DNA of 5,457 nt from Actinomycetota bacterium (GTDB lineage: Bacteria > Actinomycetota > Humimicrobiia > Humimicrobiales > Humimicrobiaceae), in contig JADHVN010000096.1 in the NCBI GenBank assembly GCA_016783995.1, forward strand, positions 1 through 5,457. Direction: 5' to 3'. Shown here piece after piece: positions 1 to 5,020 of this stretch. The notes beneath the pieces are model-generated. The model was given only the letters and a program-made list of their open reading frames with translations. It was not told where the DNA came from and did no database searches. Within the stretch, counting starts at the first letter, position 1. The number at the start of each line of letters is the position of its first letter. Position numbers and translations under genes: made by a program.

Positions 1-7
1 GTGAGGT

Positions 8-36
8 TTGACTTATAAAGAAGTTTTTTATAATAT
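8..36 (+). promoter_or_regulatory. Candidate upstream promoter P1 (sigma-A type)
   Basis: TTGACT at 8-13 (5 of 6 to the -35 consensus) is followed after 17 bases by TAATAT at 31-36. A perfect TATAAT at 29-34 gives a 15-base spacer instead. Initiation would fall near 41-45, so the transcript would carry a leader of over 400 bases before the substrate-binding protein gene. The palindromes at 41-62 lie at the expected start site, a usual position for a repressor operator. AT-rich DNA produces such boxes by chance, so this is a prediction from sequence only; the promoter could also serve a gene cut off by the window edge if initiation were elsewhere. Confidence 0.4.
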
Positions 37-40
37 ATAG

Positions 41-62
41 CAAGTACTTACGCAAGCGCTTG
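41..62. promoter_or_regulatory. Tandem palindromic operator, LacI-family-like
   Basis: CAAGCGCTTG at 53-62 is a perfect 10-base palindrome with a central CG, the form favoured by LacI/GalR-family regulators (compare the AARCGYTT core of CcpA cre sites). Twelve bases upstream, CAAGTACTTA at 41-50 repeats the same half-site arrangement with a central TA; its inner AAGTACTT (42-49) is also a perfect palindrome. The pair sits directly downstream of the P1 boxes, so a bound repressor would block initiation. LacI-family control of sugar ABC operons is common, but no regulator gene is in this window, so the cognate protein is unknown. Confidence 0.5.
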
Positions 63-112
63 TATAAAGTTTAATAAAATTGTATTTGGTAAAGAAATAA
101 TATATATGTTTT

Positions 113-138
113 ACAAATTTACAATATTGGTAATTTGT
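113..138. repeat. Imperfect inverted repeat upstream of P2
   Basis: ACAAATT at 113-119 pairs with AATTTGT at 132-138. Inside, AC (121-122) pairs with GT (130-131) after one unpaired T, leaving a 7-base loop. The stem is almost entirely A/T and is followed by TTT. It could be a weak terminator for a transcript from upstream or a regulator site just before the P2 boxes. In DNA this AT-rich it may also be chance. Confidence 0.25.
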
Positions 139-139
139 T

Positions 140-185
140 TTAAGAAAAATAAATAGTTGACATATAATCTAATGTTAAGTAATAT
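140..185 (+). promoter_or_regulatory. Candidate overlapping promoters P2a/P2b
   Basis: Two overlapping sigma-A-type promoters can be read here, both with 17-base spacers. P2b is a perfect -35 TTGACA (157-162) with TAATAT (180-185) as -10. P2a is TTAAGA (140-145) with a perfect -10 TATAAT (163-168). P2b, with its exact -35 box, is the best promoter candidate in the window. It would start transcription near 192, giving a leader of about 275 bases before the first gene. The P2a -10 box directly follows the P2b -35 box, so polymerase could bind only one at a time. Confidence 0.5.
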
Positions 186-189
186 TACT
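178..189. repeat. 12-bp perfect palindrome over the P2b -10 box
   Basis: AGTAATATTACT is a perfect 12-base palindrome that covers the predicted -10 box TAATAT of P2b. Its position would suit a repressor operator, but it is purely AT-rich at the centre and has only one copy in the window, so chance is a real alternative. Confidence 0.25.
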
Positions 190-333
190 AACTAACAAAT
201 CATTAAAGCCTTTAGAAAAATTTAATCACTGAAGACCTGATTGGGGAAATATAGATGTATATTAAGAGATGTAAATATATTCTAAAAAAAGCAAAGAATA
301 AAAAATAGATAAAGATACAAGAGGATAAAGGAG

Positions 334-342
334 AAAGGAGGT
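334..342 (+). promoter_or_regulatory. Orphan strong Shine-Dalgarno
   Basis: AAAGGAGGT is a near-perfect anti-16S match but has no good start codon at a normal distance. The GTG at 341 overlaps it and opens only 13 codons (341-382). The ATG at 362 is 19 bases away and opens 6 codons. It may be a leader-peptide site, a relic of a lost gene start, or simply part of the purine-rich tract. Confidence 0.3.
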
Positions 343-363
343 GGTTTTAATAATCAGTAAAAT

Positions 364-410
364 GAGATTTGCAATGATATAAAATATGAAAAAGGTTTGA
401 AGCAAATCTC
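364..410 (+). promoter_or_regulatory. Stem-loop in the leader of the ABC operon
   Basis: GAGATTTGC (364-372) and GCAAATCTC (402-410) form a perfect 9-bp inverted repeat around a 29-base loop. It lies 57 bases before the ATG of the substrate-binding protein and between the orphan Shine-Dalgarno and the functional one. It lacks a clean U-run downstream (the following sequence is mixed A/T), so it is not a standard terminator. A structural or protein-binding role in the mRNA leader is possible. Confidence 0.4.
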
Positions 411-451
411 CCAATTAATTTTATTAAAAGTAACTAATAGGTTAAAATGGG

Positions 452-458
452 AAAGGAG
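452..458 (+). promoter_or_regulatory. Ribosome-binding site that sets the start at 467
   Basis: AAAGGAG lies 8 bases before the ATG at 467. A longer in-frame start, GTG at 458, shares its first base with this Shine-Dalgarno and so cannot be served by it. The ATG at 467 also gives the standard MKK beginning of a signal peptide. Confidence 0.8.
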
Positions 459-466
459 TGTCGAAA

Positions 467-1489
467 ATGAAGAAATCATTACGATGGGTAGTAGTGCTGA
501 TATTAAGCATATCGATGATTGCAGCTTTTTCATTTGCTGGCTGTAAAGCAGCAGCTGAAGAAGAAGCACCGGCAGGGAAACATTTTGAGGGCGTAAACAT
601 ATGGTTCTTCCCTGGTGGGCCTGAAGGATGTCCATTTGCAAGCGTTGTATACAGGGGAGCAAAAGCTGCAGAAGAGGATTTAGGACCTACTGTAACTTAT
701 GTTTGGTCTGATTGGAATCCTGAAAAAATGATTGCACAGTTTAAGGAAGCTATTGCGGCAGCACCTGATGGTATTGCCATTATGGGACACCCGGGTGAAG
801 CTGCATTTGCACCACTGGTAGATGAGGCCGAATCAAAAGGAATTATAGTAACCAGCCAGAATACAGACCTTCCAAGCATTGAAGCAAAGTATGTTGCCAA
901 AGGTTTTGGCTATGTTGGCCAGGGCTTATACACTTCAGGTCTGGCTTTAGGTAAAATGAGTGTACAAAAATGGGACCTAAAAGCAGGAGATAGAGCTTTG
1001 GTTTGGGGTCTGCTATCGCAAGAAACCCGTGGTTTGAGATCAAAGGGTTGTATAGATGCTCTTGAAGAGGCAGGACTGACAGTTGATTACATGGAAATTT
1101 CAGATGAAGTAAACGCAGATGCAACTATGGGCACCCCGGTAATAACTGGATATATATCTGCAAATCCAGATGTTAAATTAATAATAACTGACCACGGTGG
1201 GCTTACTTCAACAGTAGGAACATATGCTAAAGCAGCGAAACTAGAACCAGGAGATGTAAATTTTGCAGGTTTTGATCTATCATCAGCTTCAGTTGATGCT
1301 ATCAGATCTGGATACCTGGGGCTTATACTTGATCAGCAGCCGTACTTACAGGGTTATTTACCCATTCTACAGATTTGCCTGACCAAGACCTACCAATTTG
1401 CAGGTCTTCACATTGATACCGGCAGCGGCTTTGTAGATGAAAGCAATGTAGAGGCTTTAGCAAGCCTGGCAGAGAAAGGAATTAGATAA
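467..1489 (+). CDS. Sugar ABC transporter substrate-binding lipoprotein
   Basis: This is the extracytoplasmic binding protein of the importer; it captures a sugar or sugar-like ligand and delivers it to the permease. The 340-residue product begins with a lipoprotein signal: charged MKK, a hydrophobic segment (about 8-24) and a lipobox ending FAGC with the lipidated Cys at 26. A short Ala/Glu linker (about 27-37) follows. The rest fits the periplasmic-binding-protein type I fold of the RbsB class: YRGAKAAEEDLG near 62-73, DGIAIMG (101-107) in the first lobe, a TDHGG stretch (241-245), GFD (268-270) and the ligand-side LDQQPYLQGY (288-297), matching the family's Q-x-PY-x-x-GY pattern. The length is normal. 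The ATPase gene starts four bases after the stop, so the two are cotranslated or cotranscribed. The ligand cannot be told from sequence alone. The longer GTG start at 458 is rejected because it overlaps the ribosome-binding site. Confidence 0.93.
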   Translation: MKKSLRWVVVLILSISMIAAFSFAGCKAAAEEEAPAGKHFEGVNIWFFPGGPEGCPFASVVYRGAKAAEEDLGPTVTYVWSDWNPEKMIAQFKEAIAAAPDGIAIMGHPGEAAFAPLVDEAESKGIIVTSQNTDLPSIEAKYVAKGFGYVGQGLYTSGLALGKMSVQKWDLKAGDRALVWGLLSQETRGLRSKGCIDALEEAGLTVDYMEISDEVNADATMGTPVITGYISANPDVKLIITDHGGLTSTVGTYAKAAKLEPGDVNFAGFDLSSASVDAIRSGYLGLILDQQPYLQGYLPILQICLTKTYQFAGLHIDTGSGFVDESNVEALASLAEKGIR

Positions 1490-1492
1490 CCA

Positions 1493-2290
1493 ATGAAAGA
1501 TAACGCAGTAATTTCTCCAGCTTCAGGAGGAACTCCGCCTTTGGTAAAAATGGTAAATATCCATAAATCTTATGGGGGAGTTACTGCGTTAAATGGAGTA
1601 GATTTTATAGTTGGAAATAATGAAATTGTAGGGCTGATAGGAGATAATGGAGCTGGTAAATCAACCCTGATTAAAGTGCTGACTGGAGTAGAAAAACAGG
1701 ATGAGGGGAAGATTTATTGGAAGGGTAAGGAAGAAGAAAAACATACTGTTGAAAATTCGCGCAATATAGGAATTGAAACTGTCTTTCAGGACAGGGCTCT
1801 GGCTGAAAAGCAAAACATCTGGCGTAACCTTTTTATGGGGAGAGAGTTGACCTATGGGCGAACAGGATTTATCAAAATAGAAGAGTCAAAAAGAGAAGCA
1901 ATTAACCTGTTAAAAAAGATGATCGGATTTACCCAGTCAGGCCTTACTCCCAATCTGGGTGTTATGGGCTTATCTGGTGGAGAAAAACAAGGAATAGCGA
2001 TAGCCAGAGCTCTTTATTTTGACGCAGAGTTGATTATTTTAGATGAACCTACTAATAATCTTTCGATTTCTGAAACTAATAAAGTATTGGATTTTGTAAG
2101 GTGGGCAAAAGAGCAGGGTAAATCTTGTATTTTTATAACCCATAGCATTTATCATGTCTATTCAGTGGCAGATAGATTTGTTGTTTTAGACCGAGGAAAT
2201 ACTGTGGGAGAATTTCTAAAGAAAGACATATTGCTGGATGAACTTGTTGAAAAGCTAGAGTATGTAGCCAAACATGGGGCATTAGCTTAA
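1493..2290 (+). CDS. Sugar ABC transporter ATP-binding protein, single domain
   Basis: This cytoplasmic ATPase powers the importer. All nucleotide-binding motifs are intact: Walker A GDNGAGKST (50-58), Q-loop Gln99 in VFQD, signature LSGGEKQ (160-166), Walker B IILDEP (181-186) with catalytic Glu185, the NNLS stretch after it in place of the D-loop, and switch His217 in FITHS. The SGGEKQ signature and the EPTNNLS stretch are usual in sugar importers of the ribose/fructose group. At 265 residues it has one nucleotide-binding domain, unlike the roughly 500-residue double-domain RbsA/XylG/MglA; FrcA-type single-domain proteins do the same job, presumably as homodimers. The ATG at 1493 has AAAGGA at 1475-1480, a rather long 12-base spacing, and lies four bases after the preceding stop. 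The permease gene comes after a hairpin-containing gap. Confidence 0.94.
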   Translation: MKDNAVISPASGGTPPLVKMVNIHKSYGGVTALNGVDFIVGNNEIVGLIGDNGAGKSTLIKVLTGVEKQDEGKIYWKGKEEEKHTVENSRNIGIETVFQDRALAEKQNIWRNLFMGRELTYGRTGFIKIEESKREAINLLKKMIGFTQSGLTPNLGVMGLSGGEKQGIAIARALYFDAELIILDEPTNNLSISETNKVLDFVRWAKEQGKSCIFITHSIYHVYSVADRFVVLDRGNTVGEFLKKDILLDELVEKLEYVAKHGALA

Positions 2291-2330
2291 GCCGGTGGTA
2301 AAGAGTAAGCTTAGTTGCAGAATATATTGT

Positions 2331-2369
2331 AATTTGCCTTGGTGTAATTTTTTACTACCAAGGCAAATT
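2331..2369 (+). terminator. Strong hairpin between ATPase and permease genes
   Basis: AATTTGCCTTGGT (2331-2343) and ACCAAGGCAAATT (2357-2369) form a perfect 13-bp stem. Inside it GTAA (2344-2347) can pair with TTAC (2352-2355), leaving a bulged T2356 and a TTTT loop. The stem ends in AAATTT followed by an AT tract, so a U-run is only partly present, and the near symmetry means it could work in either direction. It starts 40 bases after the ATPase stop, a usual terminator position. Because the permease belongs to the same importer, partial termination (an attenuator) or an mRNA-stability hairpin is more likely than a complete stop. Confidence 0.6.
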
Positions 2370-2483
2370 TATAATATAATAGAATATAATAATATACTGT
2401 AAACTTTAGGTTAAACTGTCCGTGCGGAGGACTTGATACAGAAAGAAGCTTAAAAAACTGAAACTAAAAGAGGAAAAGTAAAA
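2370..2483 (+). other. AT-repeat tract and leader of the permease gene
   Basis: Bases 2370-2398 are a low-complexity run containing TATAAT three times (2370-2375, 2375-2380, 2385-2390) and TATACT at 2393-2398. Any of these could be a -10 box, but no convincing -35 box lies at the right distance, so no separate permease promoter is called. GTCC (2418-2421) and GGAC (2429-2432) could form a small hairpin. The permease ribosome-binding site AGAGGA is at 2469-2474, nine bases before its ATG. Confidence 0.45.
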
Positions 2484-3506
2484 ATGCTAGAAAAAATTAA
2501 ACTAAAAATAAGTGAATCTAAATTACAGTTGAGCATATTTGGAGTGTTAGTAGTTGTATTTGTGTTATTTATCATTGGAAATCCTAGAACTTTTCTTAGT
2601 TACAATATTTATTATGCTTTTATGTCAACCATCCCTTTTTCGGCTATTTTAGCTTTGTCGTTAACACCAGTTGTTATTTTAGGGGAGATTGATCTTTCCT
2701 TCCCTTCAGTAATGGGGTTTTGTGCCTGGGTGTTTTCTGCTGTGTTTAATCAAACAAACAATATATATTTAGCCTTTGTTACTTGCCTGGCTGTGGGTAT
2801 TTTAGCCGGATTTATAAACAGTGTCCTGATAGTGAGAGTCGGAATCCCTTCATTGATATTAACCATAGGAATGATGTTTCTATGGCGGGGGCTTGTTTAT
2901 ATAGCAAGCGGGGGATTAGGATTGTCCCTGGTAGGTACACAGGGAACGGTTTTATACAAAGCACTGGTTGGAAGGATAGGAGGAGTAGTTCCCGCCCAGG
3001 CAGTATGGGCTATTGTTATTGCTATAGTTTTCGCACTAATTTTAAATCGCCATAGGTTTGGTGCTCATATACTTTATACTGGTGATGATGCAGTAAGTGC
3101 AAAAATGATGGGTGTAAATGTTGAGAGAATAAAAACAATTGTCTTTATACAGGTGGGAGTCTGCGCTGCATTTGTGGGCGTGCTTGCCACTCTGGAGGTA
3201 CTGTATTTATGGCCATCAACAGGAGAAGGCTATCTTATGAAGTCACTGGCCTCCGTTTTCATAGGAGGGACTTCAGTTTTTGGCGGAATGGGAACTATTT
3301 TCGGAACTTTTGTTGGAGCTATTATCATGGGGTCCCTAGAAGCTGGAATTGTATCAGCAGGAATTTCGGGGTTTTGGACCCAGTTTATCTTTGGTTTGGT
3401 TATAGTTTTATCTCTTACCATTTATGCTTTTATGAATAAGAGGTTAAATCTGGGTAGAAGATTAATAAGAGCTATAAAATTGCTATTTGGGAGAGTGGAA
3501 AAATAG
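2484..3506 (+). CDS. Sugar ABC transporter permease (RbsC/FrcC type)
   Basis: This is the membrane-spanning channel of the importer, probably a homodimer. The 340-residue product has a Lys-rich cytoplasmic N-terminus and about eight to ten hydrophobic segments, the clearest near 17-32, 48-66, 94-116, 121-140, 171-187, 214-236, 255-290 and 298-316. Family landmarks are GEIDLSFPS (67-75, the usual G-x-IDLS-x-GS region), VRVGIPSLILTIG (117-129), FGAHILYTGDDAVSAKMMGVN (192-212), which corresponds to the cytoplasmic loop that contacts the ATPase, and IGGTSVFGGMGTIFGT (260-275). The C-terminus is basic, consistent with a cytoplasmic end. Length and start agree with the family. It follows the ATPase after a 193-base gap instead of the tight spacing usual in these operons. 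I see no terminator immediately after it. Confidence 0.94.
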   Translation: MLEKIKLKISESKLQLSIFGVLVVVFVLFIIGNPRTFLSYNIYYAFMSTIPFSAILALSLTPVVILGEIDLSFPSVMGFCAWVFSAVFNQTNNIYLAFVTCLAVGILAGFINSVLIVRVGIPSLILTIGMMFLWRGLVYIASGGLGLSLVGTQGTVLYKALVGRIGGVVPAQAVWAIVIAIVFALILNRHRFGAHILYTGDDAVSAKMMGVNVERIKTIVFIQVGVCAAFVGVLATLEVLYLWPSTGEGYLMKSLASVFIGGTSVFGGMGTIFGTFVGAIIMGSLEAGIVSAGISGFWTQFIFGLVIVLSLTIYAFMNKRLNLGRRLIRAIKLLFGRVEK

Positions 3507-3524
3507 GATAGGCAGAAGCCAATA

Positions 3525-3708
3525 ATGAGCCCAGAAGGAACCTGATAGAGCGCCTAGAATGGCAAGTTTTATTTTAGAATCTACTAATTCCTATTACCAA
3601 AGACTTGATGAGGATTAAACTGATGAGTGGGGAATCCCCTGGAAAATCGTTGAATATAAAACAAAAAACTGTCCTTTTACTTCTGATCAAAATAAAAAAT
3701 CTGATTAA
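3525..3708 (+). pseudogene. Decayed URO-D-like methyltransferase gene remnant
   Basis: No intact gene lies here, but one reading frame carries two landmarks of the URO-D-like family in the right order. From 3529 it reads AQKEPDRAPRM, close to the NHKEPDRIPL N-terminus of the partial gene at 5021. After a TAA stop at 3616-3618, the same frame continues at 3619 with TDEWGIPWKIVEY, the family's D-x-W-G region (DVWGIGW in the gene at 3898, DRWG in the gene at 5021). The frame ends at TAA 3706-3708. A possible original start is ATG 3525 (MSPE), in a different frame from EPDR, so the beginning seems to have lost bases. Only about 30 residues separate the two motifs, against about 80 in the partial gene, and the catalytic half is absent. 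I infer a remnant with internal deletions, a stop and probably a frameshift. Confidence 0.62.
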
Positions 3709-3897
3709 TTTTGTAGAATAATTTTTATTGCCTCTGATCTTACCTGTAGGAAGATTAAATTTAATATAACTACCGACTCATAGACGATGATATATTCAGT
3801 GAGTTTGATCTTTAAAGATTTTAAAAAGGAGATAATACACTCTGTAAATTTGCTGATATAGAAATAATTAGCGTTTAAGGAGGTATTAGAAAAGTAA
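3709..3897 (+). other. Gap before the intact URO-D-like gene
   Basis: I found no gene and no clear promoter. The stretch could hold further worn remains of the preceding pseudogene, but no reading gives a recognisable motif. ATCTTTAAAGAT at 3808-3819 is a perfect 12-base AT palindrome of uncertain meaning. AAAAGGAG near 3824-3831 resembles a ribosome-binding site without a start. A strong Shine-Dalgarno AAGGAGGT at 3877-3884 stands 13 bases before the ATG at 3898 and serves the next gene. Confidence 0.45.
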
Positions 3898-4959
3898 ATG
3901 AAGTTTTTTATGGGGATATTAAGTATGGTAAAAAAGGAAAGAATTTTAAATGCAATTAATAGGGTTAGACAAGATGTTCTACCAACACAAATAGATTATA
4001 CCCCAGAAATGAAAGATAAGATTAAAAAACTTCTAAATATTGAAGATAGTGAAGTTGATGAAAAATTAGATAATCATATTAAGTATTTACCATTAAAGGA
4101 TATAGTAGAGATAGATAAAGAAAATGGTATCAAATATGATGTTTGGGGAATAGGCTGGGACCAGATACTTACTGAAGGATTTCATATAAGGTACTATCCA
4201 CTGTTGGAGTCTGGCGGTCTTATGGAGTATAAATTTCCTGAGCCAACAGATAAATTATTGTCTGTAATAAAAGAAAGAGGTCAAATTGAGAAGGATAACT
4301 ATTTTCTTCTATCCTTACAAGATTTTACACTTTTTGAAAGAAGCTGGTGTCTTAGAGGATACGAAAATGTATTGATGGATCTTTATTATAGAGAAAAAGA
4401 AATAAATTATATACTGGATGGAATTACTGATTTTAATATAGAAATATCAAAAAAAATTGTTAAGTTAGATATTGTAGATGGGTTACGTACAGGGGATGAC
4501 TTTGGTACGCAAAGGGGTATGGTAATGTCACCGGAAATGTGGAGAAAATTTTTCAAAAAAAGATATAAAAAGATGTGGGAAGTCTATAAAGATAAGAATC
4601 TTCCTGTTATTCATCATTCTTGCGGGAATATAGTAGAAATAATACCTGATCTAATTGAGATTGGTTTAGATGTACTTACTCCTATTCAGCCTGAAGCTAT
4701 GAATCCTGAAGAGTTGTCAAAAAAATTTGGGAAAGAGCTGTCTTTTCTCGGTGGAATAAGTACCCAAAATACACTGCCTTTTAGATTACCCCAAGATGTA
4801 AGAAATGAGGTTATTAATAGAATAAAGGTGCTGGGTAAGAATAATGGGTATATTATTTCTCCTTCACATGAAGTTACTTCGGATTGCAAAGATGAAAATT
4901 TTATTATGTTGATTAAAACAATTGAGGATTATAAAAAAGGTAAAATAAATATATTTTAA
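3898..4959 (+). CDS. URO-D-like methyltransferase family protein
   Basis: The 353-residue product belongs to the uroporphyrinogen-decarboxylase-like superfamily (TIM barrel). Seen in it: KKERILNAIN near the start, DVWGIGW (81-87), DGLRTGDDFGTQRGMVMSPEMWRKF (194-218), the metal-site motif HHSCGN with His240-x-Cys242, LGGISTQNTLP (284-294), and YIISPSHEVTSDC (318-330) with His324 and Cys330. Heme-pathway HemE is unlikely because its N-terminal RQAGRYLPEY motif is absent. In MtaA/MtbA methyltransferases zinc is held by H-x-C and a distant Cys; by eye that Cys aligns with His324, so the site may be H-x-C plus His, or use Cys330. The likely role is methyl transfer to or from a corrinoid protein, substrate unknown. 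ATG 3898 has a strong but distant ribosome-binding site (13 bases); ATG 3925 (MVKKER) fits the family's usual N-terminus better, so the start is uncertain. The gene is more AT-rich than its neighbours. Confidence 0.85.
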   Translation: MKFFMGILSMVKKERILNAINRVRQDVLPTQIDYTPEMKDKIKKLLNIEDSEVDEKLDNHIKYLPLKDIVEIDKENGIKYDVWGIGWDQILTEGFHIRYYPLLESGGLMEYKFPEPTDKLLSVIKERGQIEKDNYFLLSLQDFTLFERSWCLRGYENVLMDLYYREKEINYILDGITDFNIEISKKIVKLDIVDGLRTGDDFGTQRGMVMSPEMWRKFFKKRYKKMWEVYKDKNLPVIHHSCGNIVEIIPDLIEIGLDVLTPIQPEAMNPEELSKKFGKELSFLGGISTQNTLPFRLPQDVRNEVINRIKVLGKNNGYIISPSHEVTSDCKDENFIMLIKTIEDYKKGKINIF

Positions 4960-5020
4960 ATGTAAAAAAATAGGATAAAAACTGATCTTTTAAAGCATTT
5001 TTTTAAGAAAGGTAGTGCTT

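Larger units (their letters stand above)
186..457 (+). other. Long untranslated leader, no gene
   Basis: No protein with recognisable features is encoded here on either strand. The stretch is A/T-rich and purine-rich. It has a weak nested pairing (TTTAGAA at 211-217 with TTCTAAA at 280-286, enclosing a 6-bp AT hairpin at 248-263), an unused strong ribosome-binding sequence at 334-342 and a clearer stem-loop at 364-410, listed separately. I looked for a riboswitch of a named class (cobalamin, SAM, ykkC-type) and recognised none. The length of the leader allows post-transcriptional control but does not prove it. Confidence 0.5.

Noticed and set aside
201..260. Possible cobalamin riboswitch (GAAGACCTG resembles part of a B12 box), tempting because of the corrinoid link
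   Set aside because: The rest of the B12 box and the surrounding helices are absent; the match is only a few bases.
354..1124. Minus-strand open frames at 354-662, 697-900 and 843-1124
   Set aside because: They mostly lie opposite the binding-protein gene, which has full family motifs; their products show no recognisable domain.
2783..3439. Open frames within the permease gene on both strands (2783-3055, 3209-3439, 3230-3421)
   Set aside because: They are out-of-frame readings of a well supported permease and show no independent features.
3620..3645. Hammerhead-ribozyme-like core: CTGATGA followed by a GGGG/CCCC hairpin and GAAA
   Set aside because: Stem I cannot be formed, the base of stem II has G-G and U-U mismatches, and the bases coincide with the TDEWGIPWK codons of the decayed URO-D-like gene, which explains the sequence better.
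3787..3861. Small open frame of 24 codons starting MIYSVSL
   Set aside because: It has no Shine-Dalgarno at a sensible distance and no recognisable feature, and its length is expected by chance.
3898..4959. Annotation as heme-biosynthesis uroporphyrinogen decarboxylase (HemE)
   Set aside because: The N-terminal RQAGRYLPEY motif of HemE is absent, H-x-C metal-site residues of the methyltransferase branch are present, and no other heme gene is nearby.
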